Of a DNA stretch of 64,000 nt, positions 28,175-37,472 are shown one piece after another (positions within the stretch are counted from its first letter, which is position 1; every line of letters starts with the position of its first letter). The DNA is from Bacteroidota bacterium. Lineage in GTDB: Bacteria > Bacteroidota > Ignavibacteria > Ignavibacteriales > Melioribacteraceae. The DNA is taken from NCBI GenBank assembly GCA_023381535.1, contig JAMCSN010000269.1:7972-71971 (forward strand). Reading direction: 5' to 3'. Made by a program: the position numbers and the translations under genes. The notes under the pieces are model-generated. The model made no database searches and was not told where the DNA came from. It saw only the letters and a program-made list of their open reading frames with translations.

Positions 28175-31100
28175 TCAACTCACCGAAACATGGTGCACAT
28201 TATAACCAAGCAGTTCATTTACTTTTGCAAGAGAAGAAATTGCGGTTAAGTTCTGAGGATTATTTTTCACCGCCCATTCAAACATAATTTTAGCATTATC
28301 ATACATCTCTTGAATAAAGAATACTTCTCCCAAACCCACACAAGCCGACGACGATCCGGGGACCAACCCCAATTCCTCTTCGAAACATGTCTTTGCTTTT
28401 TCAGTATCCCCTGTTATCAATGCAATATTGCCGGTCAAGTTTAACAATGCGTCATATTCAATTTTGGATCCGCTTGCCGGTGCTGAACTAAAATTTTCCA
28501 GAGATTCATCGAGGGCGTTCAACGCTAATAAGAATTCCTGATCTGCAATGTGCACGCGCGCCCTTTCAAAATATTGAGTAAAAAGATTTTTGTTGATCGG
28601 ATAAAAGATTTGCCGAGATTGGATATTCTTGTTCTGTAACCAAATCTCATCCGGAGTTGTACCCCACTTTTCAACAAATTTTTTCTTATTGACTTCCAAT
28701 CGTTCTGCATATTTTTTTTCACCATCGGCTTTAAAACTTTTAGAGCCATAGTGATGAATGAAAACATCTTTTGCAATTACGGTTTTAAACCCAGCTAGCT
28801 GCGCACGTAGACAAAAATCATCATCTTCATAATTGCCGGGAGAAAATCTTTCATCGAGTCCGCCGATTTTATCAATTACTTCTTTCTTAATTAATGTGCA
28901 CAAAAACGCGATGCGGGGGAAGAATAGTTTTTCATTTTTATTTTTGGCAGAGATTGAAGAAGCATACTCATGCATTCCATCGAGAGAGGTGTACTTTGCA
29001 TCTTTATCAATCTGCACACCGCTAACAATATTGCTGATGGGTCCTACCATTCCTATTTTTTTATCAGAAGCTGTCGATTCAATCATCTTCTCAAGCCATT
29101 GATCGGTAAAGACAATATCGTTATTGGCAACAACGATATATTCACCTCTGCTCTCTAAGATTCCCTGGTTAACTGCGGCGGGGAATCCCTTGTTCTCATT
29201 GTTCAAAACTATTTTTATGTTCTCATACTTCTTACCGAGACCGTCCAGATAACTTTGGGTTCCATCTGTACTGCAATTATCAATCACGATTAATTCATAG
29301 TCACCAGTGGTATATTTCTGGAGCGAGGCGATAAATTCTTTCGTATAGTTGAGAGCATTATAGGTCAAGGTTATGATCGAAACCTTTGGTTTCTTATCTT
29401 CATTCAACTCACTAGTTACGCTCGGGGAAGTTTTCAAATGCTTACCGTTTTTTCCGTTAAGCATATCGAGACGCAACTCATAATTTTTTAGAAGAGGATC
29501 ACTGGGCGCAAACTTTTTCAAATCATGCAGCAGCTTCTCTGCTTCTATATACCTCGAGGATTCAATCATAGCAGATAAAGTTTTTTTGTTGGCTTCAATC
29601 AACTGTGTTAGAGTAAAAGGTAAATTGTTGTTGACAATCTCTTCATTTTCTCTCTTCATCACGGCAAGTCTGGCAATTTCATTTTTCCATTTTGTATAGA
29701 ATTTAACCGCCGCACTTCCACTCATTTTATAGCGCGACGCTTCATCCGGAGTAGATTTCCCTTCAAAATGAATTACAACAGATTTCGGTTCATAATAAAT
29801 TTTCTTTCCAGCTTGTAATATTTTAAAACATAAATCCAGGTCCTCGAAGTACATAACATACTCTTCTTCGAATCCATGAACTGATTTGAATAGATCGGAA
29901 GAAATGAATAAACATGCGCCTGTAACCGCTTCTACAAACCCAGGCTGATTAACAATCGGATCATCTTCCTTTAACCCTAGGTATCGATGTACCGGCCAAA
30001 GCGGATATTCAGGATGAACATTTAATAAGTATTCAACGCCGCTATGCTGAATTGTTCTATCCGGATATAAAAGTTTTGAGCCAACTATCCCGATGCTCTC
30101 ATCCATCAATAATCTGTTAATGCCATACGAAAGCCAATTCTCCCGCACCATCGTATCGTTGTTGAGAAATACCAGAACTTTACCTTCTGCAGCAGCAACG
30201 CCTGCATTGCAAGCTCCCGCAAATCCTTTATTCGTTTTATTGTTCACAACTTTTAGATCATGATACTCTTCGCATGCCGAGATTAAAAACTTTTCTGTTT
30301 CATCAGAGCTTGCATTGTTAACAACAATAACCTCAAAGTCCTCCCTGCCGTTATTAACAGAGTAAATTGTTTCCAAACATTTCTGTGTGAACTCAACTTT
30401 ATTATAAACTGGAATAATAACGGATGCAGAATAGGAGTTGTGGTGTTTCACTTTTGAAGTAATAATAGAGTAATCTTTCTCTTCAGCCGAAACGGGTGTT
30501 TCCGTTAGCGGCTTACGCGCAATGAATCTTATTTCTTCTCCATTACCATTCAATTCCACTTTGCTTATGATATCGGAAGAGATTCCTTTCACCGCGGGGC
30601 GGTAATACTTTTCAATTGTATCTGCGAGCTGAGTGCGGTTGTAATCTCCCGAGGCAGTATACAATCTCTCGATTATGAATCCGGCATTTTCCAAATGCTT
30701 TCTTAGCGTAACTGGAGAGTAGTGCACATAATGATAGAACGGATCGAGCCATTCCCATCCTTCTCCCATTAAGAATGAACAGATAGATTCAATGTTGGGA
30801 ACAATCCCGCATAATAATCCTCCCGGTTGAAGTAGTCCATAAATTTTTTCAAGCGCTAATTTTGGTTCCGGCAGATGTTCAAGAACATGATTCAAAGTAA
30901 TCACTTTAAAAGATTCTTTCTCAAGAGACGTATCAAGGAACTGTTCGCTCGATGCTTCTATCTTCAACTTTGTTTTGGCAAACTCCACACCCCTCTTTGT
31001 TATTTCGATTCCACGGGGAACAAAACCGTAAGAGCGCGCATTATCTAAAAATGCTCCCCATCCGCAGCCGATATCCAAAATCTTCCCTTCCGGTTTTGTG

Positions 31101-31423
31101 TACTTCATTATTTCTTTAATCCAATAATCTCTTCTGAGCAGACTATTTTTTATCTCGGTCTGATCCTTCGGTAAAAACATCTGCGGGGCATCGGTGTTGT
31201 AAGTTTGGTAAAGCTGTTCCATCGCATGTTTATTGAGCCGTGTTCTCAAATAGATCGTTCCACAGTTGCCGCATTTAACAATGTCCGCAGATTTTCTATA
31301 AGCATCCGCCCTGCTGCTTCCGCAGTAAGGGCATTGAATCACTTCATAGTTCTCCTGCATCATTTTAACTTTTTCATTGTTTTCAGCCAGTTTGGAATTT
31401 TCTTTATTCATTAAATCATCCAT
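28175..31423 (-). CDS. Methyltransferase plus two GT2 glycosyltransferases with a TPR tail
   Basis: 1082 residues. An N-terminal zinc ribbon (CPYCGSS...CGNCG, about 32-54) leads into a class I SAM methyltransferase (LDIGCGWGAF near 118-127; about 90-300). Two GT2 family A-fold domains follow: about 330-570 with VIIPVYN, NNASSDET and FLNNDT, and about 683-920 with SIITLTYN, IDNCSTDGT and VANNDI. The C-terminal ~110 residues look like TPR helices. The two GT cores suggest sequential sugar addition. The next gene upstream (31452-36125) has the same zinc-ribbon/methyltransferase start, and flagellin genes lie beyond it. Flagellin or surface-glycan modification is an inference from position. Confidence 0.85.
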   Translation of the reverse strand: MDDLMNKENSKLAENNEKVKMMQENYEVIQCPYCGSSRADAYRKSADIVKCGNCGTIYLRTRLNKHAMEQLYQTYNTDAPQMFLPKDQTEIKNSLLRRDYWIKEIMKYTKPEGKILDIGCGWGAFLDNARSYGFVPRGIEITKRGVEFAKTKLKIEASSEQFLDTSLEKESFKVITLNHVLEHLPEPKLALEKIYGLLQPGGLLCGIVPNIESICSFLMGEGWEWLDPFYHYVHYSPVTLRKHLENAGFIIERLYTASGDYNRTQLADTIEKYYRPAVKGISSDIISKVELNGNGEEIRFIARKPLTETPVSAEEKDYSIITSKVKHHNSYSASVIIPVYNKVEFTQKCLETIYSVNNGREDFEVIVVNNASSDETEKFLISACEEYHDLKVVNNKTNKGFAGACNAGVAAAEGKVLVFLNNDTMVRENWLSYGINRLLMDESIGIVGSKLLYPDRTIQHSGVEYLLNVHPEYPLWPVHRYLGLKEDDPIVNQPGFVEAVTGACLFISSDLFKSVHGFEEEYVMYFEDLDLCFKILQAGKKIYYEPKSVVIHFEGKSTPDEASRYKMSGSAAVKFYTKWKNEIARLAVMKRENEEIVNNNLPFTLTQLIEANKKTLSAMIESSRYIEAEKLLHDLKKFAPSDPLLKNYELRLDMLNGKNGKHLKTSPSVTSELNEDKKPKVSIITLTYNALNYTKEFIASLQKYTTGDYELIVIDNCSTDGTQSYLDGLGKKYENIKIVLNNENKGFPAAVNQGILESRGEYIVVANNDIVFTDQWLEKMIESTASDKKIGMVGPISNIVSGVQIDKDAKYTSLDGMHEYASSISAKNKNEKLFFPRIAFLCTLIKKEVIDKIGGLDERFSPGNYEDDDFCLRAQLAGFKTVIAKDVFIHHYGSKSFKADGEKKYAERLEVNKKKFVEKWGTTPDEIWLQNKNIQSRQIFYPINKNLFTQYFERARVHIADQEFLLALNALDESLENFSSAPASGSKIEYDALLNLTGNIALITGDTEKAKTCFEEELGLVPGSSSACVGLGEVFFIQEMYDNAKIMFEWAVKNNPQNLTAISSLAKVNELLGYNVHHVSVS

Positions 31424-31451
31424 TCTTTTTGTTAGCAGCCGTTAAATATTT

Positions 31452-34400
31452 TTATTTGAGAACCGGCTGTGCTTGAGAAATATTTTGTTCAGAGATCAGA
31501 TTTTTAATTGCATGAGCAAATTCATTCTGTGGTTCAATTTCCAGAACCCTCATTACAAGTTTTTCGGCAGATGAAAAATCGCCGAGCGTTAGTTGCAGAT
31601 TTGCAATCGAAAGCAGAAGCGGGCAGTTATTCGGCTCGGCAATAAGAAGCTGTCTATAGATATCAATTGCATTTTTATAACTGCCCATATCGGAATACAA
31701 ATCTGCAAGTATCTTAATCAGTTGGGTATTATTCGGTTCAATTGAAATTGCTTTGAGCATGTTTTCAATCGCGGCTTTATCGTCTCCGAGCTGCTTGAGT
31801 ACAATTGCTAAACCGGCAAAAGATGTTGCATGCTTCGGTAAATAAGAAATTGCTTCTGCGAAACATTGCTTTGCATCCTCAAGATTTCCTTCGTTTAGAT
31901 AAACATTCGCTTGCCTGTAAAATGATATTCCTTTCATTACCTCTAATGCAATGCCGGTTGATATTCCAAACTGAATTTGATTCAGCGTTCCAATCAGTTT
32001 TAAATCGTAGTATGAAATTTCCTCCACATTATCCGGATGAATACTATAGTCAAACGCAGATTTAATAAATAATGATGCATGTTCGTTTCCCATAAGGTCA
32101 AGAATTCTTCCGGCGCTAAGTAGAATTTTTGTTTGGTCGTCAAGCAAGAATAAATTTTGATAAGTAATAGATACTCTCTCGCTCATGTTGTATTTGCTGC
32201 ATAGATCGGCATTGCAAATAGCTGCCGTTACATTTTCTTTATTGAATGCAATTGCATGCCCGAAATGGAGGAGCGCTTTCTCATCATTTCCCTTTAGCCG
32301 TTTTATTACTCCGAGCAGCAGATGAATTTCTGAAAATTGCGATTCGTAGCTCTTCCTTGAATCGAGATAACCGGATTGATCTGATTTCGATAATTCTTTG
32401 AAGCTGTGTAAACTTTTTGCTTCCAATTCAGCATAATTGAAGAGAGCCATCTTACAATAAATTTCCGCACTCTCAAGATCGCCGTCGAGTAATTTTACTT
32501 TAGCAAGTTTTTCTAACGAATCCACGACTGCATTTTTTGTCGCGAGTAGATAACCATGCCCGAACTTCATATCGGGTTCAAGGTGATTTCCTTCAGCCCA
32601 TTCATTCCATGCATTAATGAACACAACGCGTTTATCATCTTCTCTTTCGAGTACACGATCCATTTCCTGCATTAACCATTTCTGATACTCTTCGGGAGTT
32701 GAGTTGTGAAGAATCCATGCGCCTATCTTTGCTCTTCGTGCGGTGTTATCCCAAGAAGGAACCACGCATGCATAACCGTTATCCTCTTTTGATAACTCGG
32801 AAGCCATAATCGGCCAAGCTTTTGCGTAGTCAATCACTATCGCCTGGTTGTTGATAAATTCTTCTCCCCCTAAGCTTGCAATGCTCTGCCACTTATTCAG
32901 TTTATTAATCTCGCCTGAACCGGGTTGAAAAACTACTTCGGCGTCAAATCCTTTTTCCAACCAATAGTTCTTAGAATATTTTTCGAATCCTGTTTTCATT
33001 GCAACGAGATAAATTCCTCCAAGTCCCGATTGTTCTGCAAGATCGCGCCAAATTGATATCAATCTTTCCAATTCCGGAATAGCGGCAGGCCTGTAAATCA
33101 TGAAGAGAGGTTTATTATCAATTCTTATATACCGTTTATCTGCGAATGCTTTGTAGAGCCATTCAAAATGTTGAACTGCATCTTCATCGCCGCCGTAAAC
33201 CTGCTCTTGCAGCATTTCAGATTCTCTCCCATCCCATCGCTTTGTCCAATTCTCATTTGCCCATGCAAGACAGAATGGAAATTCGGGTTTACCTGATTGC
33301 AACACTTCATTGAATGGTCTTTCCAATAATCTCTTTCCGTTAAACCAGTAGTGGTAATAACAGAATCCTTCAATGCCATACTGCTTTGCAAGTTCAGCTT
33401 GAGCAATTCTTGATTCTTCAAGACGTAAGTCATAGAATCCGAGATCCGACGGAAGATGGGGTTGATAATGCCCAGGGAATAATGGTTTTGCTTTGGTAAC
33501 ATTCGTCCACTCGGTAAAACCCTTTCCCCACCAGCTATCATTTTGCGGAAAAGGATGAAATTGGGGAAGGTAAAGTGAAATGAGCCGGAAAGGATTTTGT
33601 GCAAGAAAATTATTAATCAAGTCTTGATTGCGGTTATACTCGAACAAAGCAGCCGTTTGTATCTCGTCATTCTTCTTGATTCCATCAACTGAAATTTTCT
33701 CAAGCGCTTTTTCTACGGCAAACAAAACACGATTCACCGGAATTTCGGATGCCGGTCCATGCGCAGCATAAATTATTTCCGAATTTATCCCGTTTGCATA
33801 ATTGCCGCTGTAAGGTAAATACTTTTTAAAGGCGCGGTACTCGCCAAGTAGAATAATTCCGTAAGTATTAACTGCATTGGCTGCGTGTGCAATAGCACTG
33901 TCAATCCCAACAAATACTTTTGCCCTCTTAACTACTTCCGCAGTTTCAAGAATTGTGAGCGCTCCGCATAAATTAACAGCGTTAAGAGCTTTATCTTTTG
34001 ATAAAACCGAACGGTGTCCAACTTCTACAATTTGCAGATTCCACTTTGCTTTTATTCTGCGTGCTAATGCAATCCAATTATCATCATTCCAATCGCGCGT
34101 GTACTCATTAGAGAGACAATGAAATACTACATAGTTCTCCTGCAGTTTTAAATTATCGACACTTTGCTTTTCATAATCTCTGATGTAGAGCTGCGGTGCA
34201 TCGGTTAAAATCGGCAGCCCTGCATTCTGACAAAATGCGGAGAGCAGATTTCCATGATTGTAATAGTTCTCAAGTGTTATATCAATTCTGCCGACATTCT
34301 TTTCGAGTGGAAGCTCACATGTAGGGCAAACTCTTTTTTGAATATGAAGATCAAACACTTCATCGAACAATCCGCTGTTCTTCAGAAATATCCATTCGGT

Positions 34401-36125
34401 TAGGCAGCTTACCGTATATGTTTCGTTGATATAAGGATTTGAATCAATAATATCCCGGTAAGCCGGTTTGGTAACCCAAACAATGTATGAATCGGGATAT
34501 AAATTTCTTACGTAGCGCGCAACCGGCTCGCATGCAATAATATCACCTATATGTTCTACCAATCCAATTGCAATCAAATTTTGCGGAAGCGCATTCAGTT
34601 TCTTATTTGCATCTACTCTCGGTCTGACTGCATGCTTAACTATCTTCTGCTTTGCCAGTTTAAATTTGGCTATACAGAAACCAAATTTTTCCTTTGATAG
34701 TGCTATAATGTCAAACCGAGGATCAGATTCAATTAATTGTAAACTTTTTCTATGTTTTACATGAAAAACATCATCCAAAGCTATTATACATTCACTTTCC
34801 AAATTTTCTATCAGATAACTAAACTCTACATATCCCATATGTCCGCCACTATCGAGCAGGACAAAATCCGGTTTGTAATTAAACTTTCGTAAAAGTTCAC
34901 CTAACAAATCATCTTTAATTCCCGGGAAATCGGTTTCTTTATAGTAAAGATTGGGGCGTTCTTCTTCTTGATGATCGACAAAAATTTCAGAAAAACCGAC
35001 TTCATCAACAGTTGTACGTCTTATTTCTTCAAGATTGGGTAATAAACTTCTAGGAATAGATAATCCGTTATGAAGATTAACATAACGAATCAGTCTGTAA
35101 TCCATAAGATTTTCGATAGCACATGAATGAAATGCCGGATTAATTTCTATCGAGTGGAATTCAGCATCTTCCATTTCTAATGATTTTAGAGTTGACGCTA
35201 TTATTTTAGTAGTTCCTTTACCGAGAAATGTACCCGTCTCAATTATTCTTTGAGGTCGCTTCCATTGGAATACTCGCGAAATAGTTTGAGCAAAAAGGGA
35301 TTGCTCTCCAATTTTTACTACTTCATGTCCCTCACCATATTGTGATGTAATTTTAATTTCTGATTTAGGTTGAGTAACATGTTCAGTAAGGCTTTCTTCT
35401 TTCTTAGCGACGATAAACATATCATCAGGATTGATTCCAAGAAGTATTTCAATTACAGTAAGATTATGTGAATTGAAAAGTTTTGTAATTGCTCGTGGGT
35501 TAAATAAGTACAAATGTTCCTTGGGACGGAATTGTAACCATTCCTCATTTTCATGTCGGAAAGAAGGAGTTTGAAAAATACAGACCCCTCCGTCAGTCAA
35601 CAATTCACTTATCCTTATAGTTGCTTTAACCGGATCAGCAAAATGTTCAAACACATCAAAGCCAACAATTGCATCAAATTTTTTAATTGGCAGATCAACG
35701 TCAGGGAATAATCCGGGAATGACATCAGTTAGGTTGAATTTTTGTTTGGCAAATTGACAAGTGTCTTCGCCTACTTCGATTCCAATAACTTTTTTTACTC
35801 CTTTAGAAGCAGTATAATGAAGAAATCCGCCATGTGCACAGCCAATCTCCAATAAGGATTCAACATTGCTATTATGTTTCTCCAGTATGCCAAACCATGT
35901 TTGAATTCTTCCCTCAAAATCTACGGCAGATCTTTCTTCAATAGATGGTCCTTTAGATACATTCACAACATGATTATTCCAATAATTATCAAGTGTGTAA
36001 AAACTCTTTAAATTCTCTGCATCAAGATTTTCTTCGTAAACTAACGTTCCACAAAGAGAACATTCTAAATAAAGTTTATGAACAGATTTATGAAGTTTTC
36101 CACCACACCAGCAAGTGTCTTTCAT
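31452..36125 (-). CDS. Giant glycan-modifying fusion: two methyltransferase-like domains, GT9, WbsX-like domain, TPR
   Basis: 1557 residues. Order: zinc ribbon (CWCGG...CSLCG, 5-25); class I methyltransferase (LLEIGCAHGGF near 91; about 60-240); a second Rossmann-like domain resembling the cephalosporin-hydroxylase/SAM type (IIETGTFLGKGTT near 295; about 270-490); a heptosyltransferase-like GT9 domain (IGLVEHIGDIIACEP and FVGIDSAIAHAAN; about 510-840); a WbsX-type domain (SLYLPQFHP, WWGKGFTEWTNV, AWANENWTKRWDG, NAWNEWAEG; about 848-1190); and TPR-like repeats to the end. No membrane segment is visible. It probably acts as a cytoplasmic multi-step glycan assembly enzyme. Proximity to fliC makes flagellin glycosylation a candidate; O-antigen synthesis is the main alternative. 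Confidence 0.85.
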   Translation of the reverse strand: MKDTCWCGGKLHKSVHKLYLECSLCGTLVYEENLDAENLKSFYTLDNYWNNHVVNVSKGPSIEERSAVDFEGRIQTWFGILEKHNSNVESLLEIGCAHGGFLHYTASKGVKKVIGIEVGEDTCQFAKQKFNLTDVIPGLFPDVDLPIKKFDAIVGFDVFEHFADPVKATIRISELLTDGGVCIFQTPSFRHENEEWLQFRPKEHLYLFNPRAITKLFNSHNLTVIEILLGINPDDMFIVAKKEESLTEHVTQPKSEIKITSQYGEGHEVVKIGEQSLFAQTISRVFQWKRPQRIIETGTFLGKGTTKIIASTLKSLEMEDAEFHSIEINPAFHSCAIENLMDYRLIRYVNLHNGLSIPRSLLPNLEEIRRTTVDEVGFSEIFVDHQEEERPNLYYKETDFPGIKDDLLGELLRKFNYKPDFVLLDSGGHMGYVEFSYLIENLESECIIALDDVFHVKHRKSLQLIESDPRFDIIALSKEKFGFCIAKFKLAKQKIVKHAVRPRVDANKKLNALPQNLIAIGLVEHIGDIIACEPVARYVRNLYPDSYIVWVTKPAYRDIIDSNPYINETYTVSCLTEWIFLKNSGLFDEVFDLHIQKRVCPTCELPLEKNVGRIDITLENYYNHGNLLSAFCQNAGLPILTDAPQLYIRDYEKQSVDNLKLQENYVVFHCLSNEYTRDWNDDNWIALARRIKAKWNLQIVEVGHRSVLSKDKALNAVNLCGALTILETAEVVKRAKVFVGIDSAIAHAANAVNTYGIILLGEYRAFKKYLPYSGNYANGINSEIIYAAHGPASEIPVNRVLFAVEKALEKISVDGIKKNDEIQTAALFEYNRNQDLINNFLAQNPFRLISLYLPQFHPFPQNDSWWGKGFTEWTNVTKAKPLFPGHYQPHLPSDLGFYDLRLEESRIAQAELAKQYGIEGFCYYHYWFNGKRLLERPFNEVLQSGKPEFPFCLAWANENWTKRWDGRESEMLQEQVYGGDEDAVQHFEWLYKAFADKRYIRIDNKPLFMIYRPAAIPELERLISIWRDLAEQSGLGGIYLVAMKTGFEKYSKNYWLEKGFDAEVVFQPGSGEINKLNKWQSIASLGGEEFINNQAIVIDYAKAWPIMASELSKEDNGYACVVPSWDNTARRAKIGAWILHNSTPEEYQKWLMQEMDRVLEREDDKRVVFINAWNEWAEGNHLEPDMKFGHGYLLATKNAVVDSLEKLAKVKLLDGDLESAEIYCKMALFNYAELEAKSLHSFKELSKSDQSGYLDSRKSYESQFSEIHLLLGVIKRLKGNDEKALLHFGHAIAFNKENVTAAICNADLCSKYNMSERVSITYQNLFLLDDQTKILLSAGRILDLMGNEHASLFIKSAFDYSIHPDNVEEISYYDLKLIGTLNQIQFGISTGIALEVMKGISFYRQANVYLNEGNLEDAKQCFAEAISYLPKHATSFAGLAIVLKQLGDDKAAIENMLKAISIEPNNTQLIKILADLYSDMGSYKNAIDIYRQLLIAEPNNCPLLLSIANLQLTLGDFSSAEKLVMRVLEIEPQNEFAHAIKNLISEQNISQAQPVLK

Positions 36126-36258
36126 GTTGTACCTATCTATTTGCTAAAAAATATTGTTTATAGAAATATTTGATAGGAGAAACATTCTAATTTTGTACCA
36201 ATCCGGAATGAAATGTTTTGAATAAATTCATAGTGTCTTGTGATGGGTATTGGCATAA

Positions 36259-36333
36259 TGGCTATTAATAGCCACTGAGATTTCTAGCTAATTTTCTTTT
36301 TTTGAAGTTGAACAGAACTTGCTTATAGCAAGT
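36259..36333. promoter_or_regulatory. Palindrome and hairpin in the 36126-36457 intergenic region
   Basis: A perfect 16-bp palindrome TGGCTATTAATAGCCA (36259-36274) and a 7-bp hairpin ACTTGCT-TAT-AGCAAGT (36317-36333) lie in the 332-bp gap between the response regulator and the giant glycan fusion gene. The first has operator-like symmetry; the second could be a weak terminator for the fliS operon. No gene is seen in the gap. Confidence 0.35.
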
Positions 36334-36457
36334 GTACAATAAGTGGGAATGATATGGTTTCGATAAGACATCTGATGGAAAGTTTTATCAGGTGATGAAA
36401 TTAACATACACCGAATGCAGCATCGGAATCTAAATTTTCTCGCAGGCAAGCACTGCG

Positions 36458-36844
36458 CTAAACCACATTCTTCTCTGCCAAGACTTTGTCTATCGACTTC
36501 ATCAGTATCTTCATGTCTATGGGTTTGGTGAGGAACTGATCGGCTCCGGCATCGGATGCCATTTTCATTTCTTTGGTGGTGTTGTATGCGGTGATAATAA
36601 AGATAGCTACATTTTCGTACTTCTTGGATGCTTTAAGTTCTTTGGTAAGCTGTATTCCGTCTTTCGCGTCCCGCAGCGATATATCCATCAATATTATATT
36701 GAAATCCAGCTTTGCGATAATATTATAGAAAGCGTTAACTGTGCCAACAGTATAAACTTCAAATCTTTGAGAAAGAAAAAAACGAAGAAAGTCCTGAGAC
36801 AGCTCTTCGTCATCTACAACAAGAACTCTGGGTTTTCCATCCAT
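36458..36844 (-). CDS. Single-domain response regulator (REC only)
   Basis: 128 residues, a lone receiver domain. The acidic pair D11/D12, phosphoacceptor D54 (ILMDISL), the conserved Thr in IITAYNT and the Lys in FLTKPID are all present. No output domain follows, so it acts by protein contact like CheY or Spo0F. It is the last gene of the fliS-fliD-fliT-flgM group, 36 bp after flgM. A role in switching, motor control or flagellar gene regulation is inferred from place only. Confidence 0.9.
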   Translation of the reverse strand: MDGKPRVLVVDDEELSQDFLRFFLSQRFEVYTVGTVNAFYNIIAKLDFNIILMDISLRDAKDGIQLTKELKASKKYENVAIFIITAYNTTKEMKMASDAGADQFLTKPIDMKILMKSIDKVLAEKNVV

Positions 36845-36880
36845 GGAATTTTTCTCGTAAGTGTTCTGTTTTAAAGGTAA

Positions 36881-37132
36881 TTAAAACTGAAATTCTTTCA
36901 AAATCTTTTCAGTAATTTTATTTAGAACCTCATCAGAGTTGTAGAAACCCGATGCAATTTTTTGGCGAATTGCACTGATCCACTGTGAGTTTGATTCGCT
37001 TTTGTTCAACTCTTTGGCTTCGCCGGAGATTTCAATTTTGTCTCTTTGCTCAGAGACCGGATTGCTTTCAGCTTTATTAACTTTGGCTGAACCAACCATA
37101 TTAGTATTGTTTGATATCCCTTTGATTTCCAC
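36881..37132 (-). CDS. flgM: FlgM, anti-sigma-28 factor
   Basis: 83 residues. The N-terminal half is polar and probably disordered. The C-terminal half has the FlgM pattern DKIEIS-x-EAKEL followed by IRQKIASGFYNSDEVLNKITEKIL, the helices that clamp sigma-28 and keep it off core polymerase until the hook is finished and FlgM is exported. It lies 4 bp after the FliT-like gene in a late-filament gene group. Its expected target FliA is encoded at 63272-63904. Similarity is short, so the call rests on motif, size and context together. Confidence 0.8.
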   Translation of the reverse strand: MEIKGISNNTNMVGSAKVNKAESNPVSEQRDKIEISGEAKELNKSESNSQWISAIRQKIASGFYNSDEVLNKITEKILKEFQF

Positions 37133-37136
37133 GTAG

Positions 37137-37472
37137 TTACCTTTTATATAAAGTTAATTTTTTTCTTTGTAAAGTTGCCGATAATTCTTTCTCCAGTCTT
37201 TTTTCTTCACTGGAGAAAACCTTAACTATATTATCGAACTTTTCTTCAATTTGTTTAGCCTTGGGAAAAAGTTCTTTTTCATACCGCTTTAGCTGTGAAG
37301 AGCCAAATTCTTCCAACATTTTTCCCTTGAGTTCATGAACCTGCTTCATAGCGTTTACTGTTCGCGGAAAAACAGTGTCAAAACTTTCAAACGTTAATGA
37401 ATCCAAAGCGTCTGCAACAGATATAAGCAAACTATTAAGATTCTCGATTTGTACGTTGATAGTGTTCATCAT
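37137..37472 (-). CDS. FliT-like flagellar chaperone (tentative)
   Basis: 111 residues, all helical and highly charged, with no catalytic motif. It starts in an ATGATGA overlap with the fliD stop and is followed by flgM at 4 bp. Position directly after fliS-fliD, size and predicted helical hairpin fit FliT, the FliD export chaperone. The sequence itself is too divergent to be sure by eye, so the gene symbol is left blank. Confidence 0.6.
   Translation of the reverse strand: MMNTINVQIENLNSLLISVADALDSLTFESFDTVFPRTVNAMKQVHELKGKMLEEFGSSQLKRYEKELFPKAKQIEEKFDNIVKVFSSEEKRLEKELSATLQRKKLTLYKR

Noticed and set aside
37168..37183. TAAAGTT directly followed by GCCGATAA on the plus strand, resembling a sigma-28 promoter
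   Set aside because: The boxes are adjacent with no 11-base spacer and would drive transcription antisense to the FliT-like gene.
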